Assembly (NCBI RefSeq): GCF_004962925.1
Contig: NZ_SUEO01000008.1
Span: 7,387 to 43,377 of the forward strand
DNA length: 35,991 nucleotides
Reading direction: 5' to 3'
Source: Mesorhizobium sp.
GTDB taxonomy: Bacteria > Pseudomonadota > Alphaproteobacteria > Rhizobiales > Rhizobiaceae
Positions 1 through 7,391 of the stretch are shown piece after piece. The position numbers were made by a program, and so were the translations under genes. Positions within the stretch are counted from its first letter, which is position 1, and each line of letters begins with the position of its first letter. The notes under the pieces were generated by a model. It made no database searches and was not told the DNA's origin. It worked only from the letters and a program-made list of their open reading frames with translations.

Positions 1-85
1 GATGGCCGACGGCGCCGAACAGCCAGGCCGGGTAGCCGACAGCGAATTCAACAACCAGTGACAGGAAAGCGATCAGGATCGACAT
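1..85 (-). CDS. cobD: CbiB/CobD adenosylcobinamide-phosphate synthase, N-terminal fragment
   Basis: Only the first 28 codons are in the window; the gene continues off the left edge. Reading leftward from the ATG at 85-83 gives MSILIAFLSLVVEF, then AVGYPAWLFGAVGH. This is the typical first membrane segment of CbiB/CobD, including the GYP motif before the first loop. The family is an integral inner-membrane protein that attaches the aminopropanol (phosphate) arm to adenosylcobyric acid in cobalamin synthesis. The divergent neighbour is cobC, which makes that arm, so the context fits. Its start codon shares two bases with the cobC start codon, leaving no intergenic space. Recognition rests on a short peptide plus context. 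Confidence 0.8.
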   Translation of the reverse strand, partial: MSILIAFLSLVVEFAVGYPAWLFGAVGH

Positions 86-1139
86 GAAGTCTCTTGATGG
101 AGCGGCGACAGTGGTGGATCACGGCGGAAGCCTTGGCCGGGCGAGGGCGCTTTTCCCGCACGCGCCACAACCCTTCGTCGACCTCTCGACCGGTATCAAT
201 CCGCACTCCTATCCGTTTTTCGAGTTGCCCGCCACCGCCCTGTCGCGGTTGCCGGAAGCCGCGCGCGCTCGCGAGTTGGCCGGCGTCGCGGCAAGCGCCT
301 ATGGCGCTCCATCGGCGGCGAATGTGATGTCGGCGCCTGGCACGCAGATCCTGCTGCCGCGCGTTGCCTCGCTGGTGCGTCCCGGCAAGGCGCTGGTGCT
401 CGGGCCGACCTATGCCGAACATCAGCGGGCAGCGGCGATCGCCGGCCATGCTGTGACGGAGGTCGATGATTTCGAAGCCCTGGCAGAGGCCGACCTTGCC
501 ATCGTCGTCAACCCCAACAATCCGGACGGGCGCATCATCGAACGCAAGAAGCTGCTTGCGCTTGCGGGAAAATTGCGCAGCAAAGGTGGATTGCTGGTCG
601 TCGACGAGGCGTTCATGGATGTCGGTCCGCTTGGCGAAAGCCTGACCGGCGATGTCGAGCAAGGCGGCATCGTCGTGCTGCGATCCTTCGGCAAGTTCTT
701 TGGCCTCGCCGGCCTGCGGCTCGGCGTTGCACTGGCCGACACGCTGACGGTCGAGCGGCTGGAGGCGCAGTTCGGGCCATGGGCGGTCGCCGGACCGGCG
801 CTCGAATATGGTATCCGCGCACTTGCCGACAGCGGTTGGCAGGCCGAGATGCGACGCCGTTTGGCCGAGGATGCGGCGCGGCTCGATGCGCTGTTCGGCC
901 GCTTCGGCGTGCCTGTCGCCGGCGGCACCACGCTGTTCCGCTATCTCAGGCTGACGGATGCCGCCGGCCTGTTTTCGGGGCTTGGCGAGCGCGGCATCCT
1001 GCTTCGGCATTTCTCCGGCCGGCCGGAGGTGCTGCGCGCCGGGCTGCCGGGTCCGGACGAGGAATGGCAGCGGCTCGAATCGGCTCTTGCCGACTGGGCG
1101 CAACAGCGCGACGATAAGATCAGGGAGGTCCAACAATGA
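84..1139 (+). CDS. cobC: CobC threonine-phosphate decarboxylase (PLP, class I/II fold)
   Basis: This 351-aa PLP enzyme belongs to the CobC/CobD(Salmonella) group, which decarboxylates L-threonine O-3-phosphate to (R)-1-aminopropan-2-yl phosphate, the linker of the cobalamin nucleotide loop. It acts in the cytosol. Visible marks are DHGG at residues 12-15 and LSTGINPHSYP near residue 34, both typical of CobC N-termini; NPNNPDG around 143-149; the cofactor aspartate in VVDEAF (D174); and the Schiff-base lysine in SFGKFFGLAGLR (K204). The ATG at 84 is chosen because it leaves the usual dozen residues before DHGG. A weak AGGATC ribosome site lies inside the divergent cbiB gene. The 3' end overlaps the phosphatase-like gene by four bases (ATGA), suggesting translational coupling. 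Confidence 0.93.
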   Translation: MKSLDGAATVVDHGGSLGRARALFPHAPQPFVDLSTGINPHSYPFFELPATALSRLPEAARARELAGVAASAYGAPSAANVMSAPGTQILLPRVASLVRPGKALVLGPTYAEHQRAAAIAGHAVTEVDDFEALAEADLAIVVNPNNPDGRIIERKKLLALAGKLRSKGGLLVVDEAFMDVGPLGESLTGDVEQGGIVVLRSFGKFFGLAGLRLGVALADTLTVERLEAQFGPWAVAGPALEYGIRALADSGWQAEMRRRLAEDAARLDALFGRFGVPVAGGTTLFRYLRLTDAAGLFSGLGERGILLRHFSGRPEVLRAGLPGPDEEWQRLESALADWAQQRDDKIREVQQ

Positions 1140-1645
1140 TCCATGTCTGTTCGCTGTCGAAAGTCGAGGAAACGGTCGCTAGAACCGGCGCCGAGCGGCT
1201 GCTTTCCCTGCTGGCCGCCGGCACTGAGGTGACGCGGCCGGCGTCGATCGCCAGGGAAGACCATCTGCATCTGGTCATGCACGACATTGCGGTGGCGCAA
1301 GAGGGCATGACCATGCCGGGCGAAATACATGTCCGTGACTTGCTCGATTTTGCGCGCCGATGGGATCGTGCGAGGCCGCTGGTCGTACATTGCTATGCCG
1401 GCATCAGCCGTTCGACGGCCTCGGCCTACATCATCGCGGCGGCCTTGGCACCTAAGCGCGACGAGGTCGAGTTGGCGCAGACGCTGCGCGCGCTATCGCC
1501 CTCGGCGACGCCCAATCCGCGGCTGATTGCGGTCGCCGACGCGCTGCTTGATCGCAACGGCCGTATGATCGAAGCAATCCAGGCGATCGGGCGCGGCGCG
1601 GAGGCCTTCGAAGGTGCGGCGTTTGCGCTGAAGATCGACGCCTAG
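1136..1645 (+). CDS. Tyrosine/dual-specificity phosphatase-like protein
   Basis: The 169-aa product carries the cysteine phosphatase signature HCYAGISRSTASAY, with the nucleophile C86 preceded by H85 and followed five residues later by R92 (CX5R), plus the usual serine after the arginine. An acidic candidate for the general acid occurs upstream, around the HD at residues 49-50. The length fits a minimal dual-specificity or tyrosine phosphatase domain with no extra domain, and there is no signal peptide. Its ATG overlaps the cobC stop (ATGA), so the two are probably made from one message. The substrate is unknown. It could act on a phosphoprotein or on a small phosphorylated molecule, and nothing in the sequence decides. 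The stop codon falls within the left end of a palindromic repeat element. Confidence 0.85.
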   Translation: MIHVCSLSKVEETVARTGAERLLSLLAAGTEVTRPASIAREDHLHLVMHDIAVAQEGMTMPGEIHVRDLLDFARRWDRARPLVVHCYAGISRSTASAYIIAAALAPKRDEVELAQTLRALSPSATPNPRLIAVADALLDRNGRMIEAIQAIGRGAEAFEGAAFALKIDA

Positions 1646-1789
1646 GGCGTGTTGAGATTCAGGTGATACCGGCCTGCGAAAGACGGGTTTTCTGCGCTTC
1701 CGGTGCTCACGTACCCAAATGTACGCTGCGCTCCGGTTCTCGAAACCCATCATTCTCGGCTCGGCCTGACCTGAATCTCAACACACCCT
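1643..1789. repeat. MITE-like palindromic element, full copy
   Basis: About 147 bp with terminal inverted repeats of 21 bp and one mismatch: 1644-1664 pairs with 1769-1789 (core GTGTTGAGATTCAGGT against ACCTGAATCTCAACAC). An inner hairpin is centred on CGTAC (1710-1714) and GTACG (1721-1725). No ORF is inside. It sits between two convergent genes and includes the stop codon of the upstream one. A second, shorter copy begins at 25104. The transcript would fold into a long hairpin, so it may also end transcription from both sides. Confidence 0.8.
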
Positions 1790-1800
1790 GGTCTAGGGTT

Positions 1801-2604
1801 TCAAGCCAGCCAGTCGACCAGCTTCGCCTTGCGCACGTCCTTCAAGAGGCTGATGAAACCGTCGGCCTGATGGATGGCGGTAAGCCTGCCCTTTTCGGCC
1901 GTTGCAATGCTGGCATCGCCGACCACGCCGTTCGGGTTGAGATCGGTGGCGATCCAGGCGAAGGCATGCGTTCCGGTATGGCGCAGCAGCGAAAATTCCT
2001 TTTCGGCGCGGGCGACATTGGACACGAAATTGTCGGCCTTTGCCATGTCGACCAGATCCGGCCGGAAATGCAGCATCAGCGAAGTCTCGACATCGCCGCC
2101 ATGAATGCCGTGGCGGTCCTCAAGCGCGGTATACATGCCGGCCGGCCGACCAAAGCGCTGCCAGCTCGTCTTCACCGCCAGCATCTTTGCGCGCACGCGC
2201 AATTCGCGCGTGATGATGCCCATGATCTCCTCGTTGCCGCCATGCGAGTTGACGACGATCAGTTTCCTGATGCCGGCGCGCGCTATCGACAGGCCAAGCT
2301 CGGTCCACGCCTCGATCAAGGTCGCCGCCGGCAGAGTGAGGGTCCCCGGCGCATGCAGGTGCTCGTTCGACTTGCCCACCGCCTGGACGGGCAGGATGCG
2401 GATGTCGAGATCACCCGGCAGGCGGGCGATCACCGTGTCGAGCATGCCGGTCATGATCGAAGTGTCGGTCGAAACCGGCAGATGCGGCCCGTGCTGTTCG
2501 ATCGCTGCCACCGGCAGAACGGCGATCGTCGCCTCCGGGTCGATGGTGGCGTATTCGGTGGTCCGATAGTCGCCCCACCACACGCGTTTCGCTGCAACGG
2601 TCAT
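1801..2604 (-). CDS. Creatininase-family amidohydrolase
   Basis: The 267-aa protein spans one creatininase-type domain. The metal-binding pattern E36-x-H38-x8-D47 is clear in AIEQHGPHLPVSTD and matches the E34/H36/D45 spacing known for creatininase. A further ligand, H121, lies in VVNSHGGNEE. Classical creatininase has His-Tyr-Glu at that second site, whereas this protein has HGGN, as in the wider family that includes MftE-type peptidases and formamide hydrolases. It should therefore be a metal-dependent amidohydrolase of unknown substrate, not assumed to act on creatinine. It follows the RidA-like gene by 61 bp on the same strand, with an AAGG ribosome site. Across a divergent promoter region lie an ABC transporter and a cytosine-deaminase-like gene, suggesting a shared catabolic role. 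Confidence 0.87.
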   Translation of the reverse strand: MTVAAKRVWWGDYRTTEYATIDPEATIAVLPVAAIEQHGPHLPVSTDTSIMTGMLDTVIARLPGDLDIRILPVQAVGKSNEHLHAPGTLTLPAATLIEAWTELGLSIARAGIRKLIVVNSHGGNEEIMGIITRELRVRAKMLAVKTSWQRFGRPAGMYTALEDRHGIHGGDVETSLMLHFRPDLVDMAKADNFVSNVARAEKEFSLLRHTGTHAFAWIATDLNPNGVVGDASIATAEKGRLTAIHQADGFISLLKDVRKAKLVDWLA

Positions 2605-2665
2605 GTCATGCCTTTTCGATAGGCCTCTTCGATGCAGACCTAGCGCGGGAAGGATCGCCTGTCGA

Positions 2666-3049
2666 TCACCCTGCCGCGATGACCTCGATCTCGACCTTGA
2701 ATTCCGGCCGCGCGAAACCGGACACGATCATCAGCGTCGAGGCGGGTGCCGGGCTGGTGAACAGGCGGTCGCGGACGTCCATATAGGGCCGCAGGAAGGC
2801 GCGGTCGGTGACATAGGCATTGATGCGAAGGATGTCGGAGAGTCCAAGCCCGGCCTCGCCGAGAATCGCTGATATATTCTGGAAACAGAGTTCCGCTTGT
2901 GCGCCCGCATCCTCGGGGATCTGATCGTCCGCAGTGATGGCAACCTGGCCAGAACACAGTACCAGCCGTTTGCCGGGCGGCACCTCGACGCCATGGCTAT
3001 AGCGGGCGAAGGGCGGCTTGATCGACTTCGGCGTGAGGAATTTGAACAT
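2666..3049 (-). CDS. RidA/YjgF-family protein lacking the canonical arginine
   Basis: The 127-aa product has the length and pattern of a RidA (YjgF/YER057c/UK114) subunit, a trimeric cytosolic fold. Visible landmarks are SGQVAIT near residue 34, AQAELCFQNI for the amphipathic helix, and the C-terminal FKVEIEVIAAG strand. Canonical RidA hydrolyses reactive enamine/imine intermediates with an arginine (R105 in E. coli) in PARSCVEV. The matching stretch here reads PASTLMIV, so that arginine is missing by my alignment. It therefore belongs to a non-archetypal Rid subgroup whose reaction cannot be inferred. A GGAG ribosome site precedes the ATG at 3049. It is the first gene of a two-gene leftward operon with the creatininase-family gene. 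Confidence 0.88.
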   Translation of the reverse strand: MFKFLTPKSIKPPFARYSHGVEVPPGKRLVLCSGQVAITADDQIPEDAGAQAELCFQNISAILGEAGLGLSDILRINAYVTDRAFLRPYMDVRDRLFTSPAPASTLMIVSGFARPEFKVEIEVIAAG

Positions 3050-3076
3050 GACGATCTCCAGTCTCCGCCAGCCTAT

Positions 3077-3180
3077 CGCATCGGCCCGAAAATCGGGACC
3101 GATTTTCGGAAAGCACGATGCGAAGACTCAAAATTTTAGAGCGTACTTTGTGCGTCCAAGTGGACGCACGTCGCTCTAAA
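3077..3180. repeat. Compound palindromic intergenic repeat (family A, inverted orientation)
   Basis: Two nested perfect palindromes stand side by side. The first pairs CGCATCG (3077-3083) with CGATGCG (3116-3122) around CCGAAAATCG/CGATTTTCGG (3086-3095, 3100-3109). The second pairs TTTAGAGCG (3135-3143) with CGCTCTAAA (3172-3180) around GTGCGTCC/GGACGCAC (3150-3157, 3162-3169). Related units occur at 16398-16489, 25796-25836 and 33017-33108. This looks like the rhizobial REP-like class of mosaic elements. Confidence 0.75.
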
Positions 3181-3363
3181 GCCGGATTAGGCGAGCCTTC
3201 AAGATGCAGTGCATGTTATCAGGGCGATTGTGGACAGGCGTTCAAAAAATAGGCACGATGCCTCCGGTGCAGCATGACCAGTCCGGCCTTCGCGCACGAC
3301 TGTTGCGCAAGCGGGCGGTCCCGGCGATGGCATGTGTCTTGCTTCTTGAATCGATGGTGTCGA

Positions 3364-3387
3364 GCTCGGCGCGTGACGCGCCCGAGC
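3364..3387 (+). promoter_or_regulatory. GC-rich leader hairpin before the substrate-binding protein gene
   Basis: GCTCGGCGCG (3364-3373) pairs with CGCG-C-CCGAGC (3377-3387 with one bulged C) around a TGA loop, giving ten base pairs. It ends five bases before the probable AAAGGG ribosome site and 19 bases before the ATG at 3406. It is not followed by a T-tract, so it is not a simple terminator. It could be a leader structure, an mRNA-stabilising hairpin or part of an operator. Confidence 0.4.
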
Positions 3388-3405
3388 CAACAAAGGGTGG
3401 TGTGG

Positions 3406-4410
3406 ATGGACGGAAAACTTAAGATTTCGGCTGGCGCGATCATGCTGCTTGCCGCAAGCACGCTGAGTGCGGCAGCGAACGAGAAGGTCACCTTCGGCAC
3501 CAACTGGCTCGCCCAGGCCGAGCACGGCGGCTACTATCAGGCGGCCGCTGATGGCACCTATGCCGCTTGCGGGCTCGACGTAACGATCATGCAAGGCGGC
3601 CCGCAGGTCAGCGGGCGGCCGCTGCTGCTCGCCGGCAAGATCGACTTCTACATGGGCGGCAACATGCTGCAGGCATTCGACGCCGTGCAGCAGGAGATTC
3701 CGCTGCGCGTGGTCGCCGCTTCCTTCCAGAAAGAGCCGCAGGTGATCATGGCCCATCCGGGTCAGGGGCTCGACAAATGGGAGGATTTGAAGAACGCGGA
3801 CCAGTATATCATCGGCGACGAAGGCGCGCAGAGCTTCTTCCAATGGATGGTAACGGAATTCGGCTTCGATCCGGCCAAGCGGGTGCCCTACACCTTCAAC
3901 CCCGCACCTTTCATTGCCAACAAGAAGTCGATCCAGCAAGGTTACGTGACCTCGGAGCCCTATGCGGTCGCCAAGGAAGGCGGCTTCCAGCCCAATTTGT
4001 TCCTGCTCGCCGACTACGGCTTCGATACCTATGCGACGACGATCGAGACCATGCAGGCCACAATCGACAAGCGTCCGGAGGTGGTTCAGTGCTTCGTCGA
4101 TGGCTCGGCCAAGGGCTGGTACAACTATCTCTACGGCGACAATGCTGCCGCCAACGCGGCGATCAAGAAGGATAACCCAGACATTAGCGACGAGCAGATC
4201 GCGTTTTCGATCGAGCAGATGAAGAAATTCGGCATCGTCGATTCCGGCGACACGGAAAAACTCGGCATCGGCGCAATGACCGACGCGCGCATCCAGAGCT
4301 TTTACGACAAGATGGTCAAGGCCAAGGTCGTGCCGGCCGATATCGACATCAAGAAGTCCTACACGCTGGCTTTCGTCAACAAGGGCGTCGGGATCGAGCT
4401 GAAGAAATAG
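3406..4410 (+). CDS. ABC transporter substrate-binding protein, NMT1/THI5 (ThiY-like) family
   Basis: The 334-aa protein is a periplasmic binding protein. From the ATG at 3406 it begins MDGKLKISAGAIMLLAAS, then TLSAAA, a good Sec signal peptide with cleavage after about residue 23-25. The longer in-frame start at 3274 would bury this signal peptide, so 3406 is chosen; an AAAGGG site lies upstream. NWLAQAEHGGYYQAAADG at the mature N-terminus is the usual opening of NMT1/THI5-type proteins that bind pyrimidines, thiamine precursors or other small heterocycles. It heads an operon with its ATPase, permease and a cytosine-deaminase-like enzyme, which favours a pyrimidine-like ligand. The exact ligand is not known. 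Sulfonate or riboflavin-type ligands remain possible, as the fold is shared. Confidence 0.9.
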   Translation: MDGKLKISAGAIMLLAASTLSAAANEKVTFGTNWLAQAEHGGYYQAAADGTYAACGLDVTIMQGGPQVSGRPLLLAGKIDFYMGGNMLQAFDAVQQEIPLRVVAASFQKEPQVIMAHPGQGLDKWEDLKNADQYIIGDEGAQSFFQWMVTEFGFDPAKRVPYTFNPAPFIANKKSIQQGYVTSEPYAVAKEGGFQPNLFLLADYGFDTYATTIETMQATIDKRPEVVQCFVDGSAKGWYNYLYGDNAAANAAIKKDNPDISDEQIAFSIEQMKKFGIVDSGDTEKLGIGAMTDARIQSFYDKMVKAKVVPADIDIKKSYTLAFVNKGVGIELKK

Positions 4411-4419
4411 CACCTGGGC

Positions 4420-5250
4420 ATGATGCAGGAGAAAGTGGCGCAAGCGCCGGCGAGCGCATCGGGCACGGGTCCGATGCTGCTGGCGTTGCGCGGCGTCGGC
4501 AAGGTCTTTTCCAATGGCGTGACAGCGCTCAGCGATGTCGACCTGACGATCCGGGAAGGCGATTTCCTCAGCCTTCTCGGCCCGTCCGGCTGCGGCAAGT
4601 CGACTGCGTTGCGGCTGATTGCTGGCCTGTCGACGCCGACCTCCGGCCTGCTCGACTGGCGCGGCAGCAGCTCTGTCGACCGTTCGAATATCGGCTTCGT
4701 CTTCCAGGAGCCGACGCTGTTGCCCTGGGCCGATGTCTTTGACAATGTCTGGCTGCCGCTCCGGCTGAAGGGCGTGTCGCGGGCCAAGGCTGCGCCTGTC
4801 GTGATGGAGATGCTGGCGCGGGTTCACCTGACCGGCTTCGAGAGTGCCGTGCCGCGCGAGCTGTCTGGCGGCATGAAGATGCGCGTCTCGATCGCCCGCG
4901 CCATGGTGACCAAGCCGCGCGTTCTGTTGATGGACGAGCCGTTCGCGGCACTGGACGAGATCACCCGCTTCAAGCTCAACAACGATCTTCTGGAACTGTG
5001 GCAGGACGAGCGTTTCACCGTCGTCTTCGTTACCCACAGCGTCTTCGAAAGCGTTTTCCTCTCCAACCGCGTCGTCGTCATGGCGGCGCGGCCGGGCCGG
5101 GTGTTCAGGGAACTCGCCATCGATGCGCCCTATCCGCGCAACGAAAGCTTCCGTACCTCGCCCGATTATGCCGCGCTCTGCCGCCAGGCATCCGATGTGC
5201 TGATCGGCGCCATCAACTCAACCGCCGGACCGCATCATGACGGCCATTGA
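4420..5250 (+). CDS. ABC transporter ATP-binding protein (TauB/SsuB/ThiZ-like)
   Basis: This 276-aa nucleotide-binding subunit has Walker A GPSGCGKST (54-62), the Q-loop glutamine in FVFQEPTLLPW (Q96), the signature LSGGM (148-152), Walker B VLLMDEP (168-174) and the H-loop VTHS. The FQEPTLLPW form and length are typical of importers for nitrate, taurine, sulfonates and pyrimidines. It should energise the import of the ligand bound by the upstream periplasmic protein. The ATG at 4420 is followed at once by a second ATG, so either could be used. It starts 9 bp after the binding-protein gene and overlaps the permease gene by 14 bp, so the three genes form one unit. Confidence 0.94.
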   Translation: MMQEKVAQAPASASGTGPMLLALRGVGKVFSNGVTALSDVDLTIREGDFLSLLGPSGCGKSTALRLIAGLSTPTSGLLDWRGSSSVDRSNIGFVFQEPTLLPWADVFDNVWLPLRLKGVSRAKAAPVVMEMLARVHLTGFESAVPRELSGGMKMRVSIARAMVTKPRVLLMDEPFAALDEITRFKLNNDLLELWQDERFTVVFVTHSVFESVFLSNRVVVMAARPGRVFRELAIDAPYPRNESFRTSPDYAALCRQASDVLIGAINSTAGPHHDGH

Positions 5251-6088
5251 AGAACATGCACTGACGCTCGACCCCGAGGAGGCGCGTCGCGTGCGCCAGG
5301 AACGGCTCGAGCGGATCGGCCGCTGGCTGCTGCCGCTGGCGATCATGGTCCTGGCCATCTGGCTGTGGGATCGCATCTGCGTCTGGAACGACATTCCGAA
5401 ATACATCCTGCCGCGCCCCGGCGTGGTGCTGCAAACGCTATTCGATGATGCCGGGCTGCTGTTCTCGTCGCTGCTGGTTACGCTGCGGATCACCTTCCTC
5501 AGCCTGCTTCTGGCCGTCGTCGGCGGGGTCGGGCTGGCGGTGCTGTTCGCGCAGTCGAAATGGGTGGAAATGTCGTTCTTCCCGTTTGCCATCGTCCTGC
5601 AGGTAACGCCGATCGTCGCGATCTTCCCGCTGATCAACATCTACGTCGACAACCAGACGACGAAGCTTCTGCTTTGTGCCTGGATCGTCGCCTTCTTTCC
5701 GATCTTGTCCAACACCACGCTCGGCCTCAATTCCGTCGATCGCAATCTGCGCGACATGTTCAAGCTGAACGGCGCGACCCGCTGGCAGCAATTGCGTTAT
5801 CTCAGGCTGCCGGCGGCGATGCCGTATTTTCTCGGCGGGCTGAAGATCGCCGGCGGCCTGTCGCTGATCGGCGCAGTGGTGGCGGAGTTCGTCGCCGGGG
5901 CCACCGGCCAGTCGTCGGGGCTTGCCTCGCGCATCATCGAGGCCGGCTACCGGCTCAACGCACCGCGGCTGTTCGCAGCGCTGATCCTGATCTCGTTCAC
6001 CGGCATTCTGATCTTCCTGGTGCTGTCGCTGATCTCGCATCTGATCCTGCGGCGCTGGCATGAAAGCGCGCTGAAGCAGGAGCGATAG
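5237..6088 (+). CDS. ABC transporter permease (BPD transp 1 family)
   Basis: The 283-aa inner-membrane subunit has a charged cytoplasmic N-terminus of about 28 residues followed by about six hydrophobic segments. The cytoplasmic EAA-like loop that docks on the ATPase is seen around residues 178-205 (NGATRWQQLRYLRLP then AAMPYFLGGLKIA). The P-x-x-AIFPL stretch near residue 125 is typical of the TauC/SsuC/ThiX type. It overlaps the end of the ATPase gene by 14 bp, and the downstream deaminase-like gene starts one base after its stop. This arrangement implies that transport and the first catabolic step are made together. No second permease gene is present, so a homodimer is expected. Confidence 0.93.
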   Translation: MTAIEEHALTLDPEEARRVRQERLERIGRWLLPLAIMVLAIWLWDRICVWNDIPKYILPRPGVVLQTLFDDAGLLFSSLLVTLRITFLSLLLAVVGGVGLAVLFAQSKWVEMSFFPFAIVLQVTPIVAIFPLINIYVDNQTTKLLLCAWIVAFFPILSNTTLGLNSVDRNLRDMFKLNGATRWQQLRYLRLPAAMPYFLGGLKIAGGLSLIGAVVAEFVAGATGQSSGLASRIIEAGYRLNAPRLFAALILISFTGILIFLVLSLISHLILRRWHESALKQER

Positions 6089-6089
6089 T

Positions 6090-7391
6090 GTGATCCCAGC
6101 ATCTGCCTCTTATCATCTCACCAACGCCCGGCTTCATGCATCACTGACGCTGGGCCTTGCCGCAGCCTCCGACGCCGATGGCTTCGCGCTTGCCGATATC
6201 GCCGTCGCCGACGGCAGGATTTCCAGCATTACCGCGCGCAGCCAGTCCAATACATCGGCAGACGCCGTCGAGCTCGGCGGCCGTATCGTCATGCCGTGCT
6301 TCGTCGACTGCCATACGCATATCGACAAGGGCCATATCTGGCCGCGAAAACCCAATCCGGACGGCACCTTCATGGGCGCGTTGAACGCCACCGGCGCCGA
6401 TCGCGCTGCCCGCTGGAGCGCCGCGGACGTCGCCCGCCGCATGGATTTTTCGCTGCGCTGCGCCTACGCGCACGGCACCAAGGCACTGCGCACCCATCTC
6501 GACAGCGTCGCGCCGCAGGAAGAGATCTCGTGGCCGGTGTTCGAGACGGTACGGGAGAAATGGCGCGGCCGCATCGAGCTGCAGGCGGCCTGCCTGCTCG
6601 GCATCGAAGGTGTGCGCGACAAGAAATGGTTCGAAGGATTGGCCAAACGCGTCGCCGCGGCCAAGGGCGTGCTCGGCGTCGTCACCTATATGCTGCCGGA
6701 CCTGGAAGAACTTCTCGACCAGGTGTTTACCCAGGCGATCAAGCATGGCCTCGACCTCGATTTCCACGCCGACGAGACCGACGCCGTCTCGGCGATCTCG
6801 CTGAAGAAGATCGCGGAGGCGGCCCTGTGGAGCGGTTTTGAGGGAAACATCCTCGTCGGTCATTGTTGCTCGCTGGCACGCCAGCCCGATCTCGATGTGC
6901 TGGACACGCTGGACAAGGTGGCGAAGGCGGGGCTCGCCGTGGTGTCGCTGCCGATGTGCAATCTCTATCTGCAGGACCGGCGGGCTGATAACACCACACC
7001 GCGTTGGCGTGGCGTAACGCTGTTGCACGAGATGAAGGCGCGCGGCATTCCAGTGGCCGTCGCCTCCGACAACACCCGGGACCCGTTCTACGCCTATGGC
7101 GATCTCGACATGCTGGAGGTCTACCGCATGGCGACGCGTATCCTGCAGTTCGATCACCCGGTCGGCGATTGGCCGCAAGCGGTGACTTCGACGCCGGCCA
7201 AGGTGATGCGGCTCGATGGTTTCGGCATGCTTGCCGCAGGCAGCGCGGCCGACTTCGTCGTCTTTAGGGGACGGAGCTGGACGGAATTGCTGTCGCGGCC
7301 CGAATCGGATCGCATCGTGGTGCGGGACGGCCGCGCCATCGAGCGCCAATTGCCCGACTATGCCGAACTCGATGATCTGATGGAGAAATGA
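6090..7391 (+). CDS. Cytosine deaminase-like amidohydrolase (CodA family)
   Basis: This 433-aa enzyme of the amidohydrolase superfamily has the full metal set: H75 and H77 in DCHTHIDKGH, H226 and E229 in FHADETD, H258 in LVGHCC and D327 in ASDNTRDPF. The H-x-x-E pair and the DNxxDPFY stretch are characteristic of the CodA cytosine/isoguanine deaminase branch, which removes an exocyclic amine from a pyrimidine-like ring. The substrate may be cytosine, a methylated cytosine or another aminopyrimidine. It starts with GTG at 6090, supported by AGGAG at 6078-6082, and follows the permease stop by one base. The next gene overlaps by four bases. No signal peptide is seen, so it should act on the imported ligand in the cytosol. 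Confidence 0.88.
   Translation: MIPASASYHLTNARLHASLTLGLAAASDADGFALADIAVADGRISSITARSQSNTSADAVELGGRIVMPCFVDCHTHIDKGHIWPRKPNPDGTFMGALNATGADRAARWSAADVARRMDFSLRCAYAHGTKALRTHLDSVAPQEEISWPVFETVREKWRGRIELQAACLLGIEGVRDKKWFEGLAKRVAAAKGVLGVVTYMLPDLEELLDQVFTQAIKHGLDLDFHADETDAVSAISLKKIAEAALWSGFEGNILVGHCCSLARQPDLDVLDTLDKVAKAGLAVVSLPMCNLYLQDRRADNTTPRWRGVTLLHEMKARGIPVAVASDNTRDPFYAYGDLDMLEVYRMATRILQFDHPVGDWPQAVTSTPAKVMRLDGFGMLAAGSAADFVVFRGRSWTELLSRPESDRIVVRDGRAIERQLPDYAELDDLMEK

Larger units (their letters stand above)
3050..3405. promoter_or_regulatory. Divergent intergenic region between ridA-like and ABC transporter genes
   Basis: This 356-bp gap separates divergent operons and must hold both promoters. 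The left part is occupied by a compound palindromic repeat (3077-3180) and a GC-rich hairpin lies next to the transporter start (3364-3387). I see no convincing gene, no THI-box (TPP riboswitch) core and no unambiguous -35/-10 pair. No regulator gene is adjacent. Confidence 0.5.

Noticed and set aside
48..1136. 362-codon open frame on the minus strand
   Set aside because: Antisense to cobC, which shows all PLP motifs; the antisense product is R/Q-rich with no motifs.
3050..3405. TPP riboswitch before the THI5-type transporter
   Set aside because: I looked for the CTGAGA and ACCTGAT-like core elements of the THI box and did not find them in either orientation.
3274..3405. Longer start for the substrate-binding protein
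   Set aside because: It would add 44 residues before an intact signal peptide and translate through a strong hairpin.
3199..5037. 612-codon open frame on the minus strand
   Set aside because: Antisense to the binding-protein and ATPase genes, both of which have complete family motifs. No recognisable domain.
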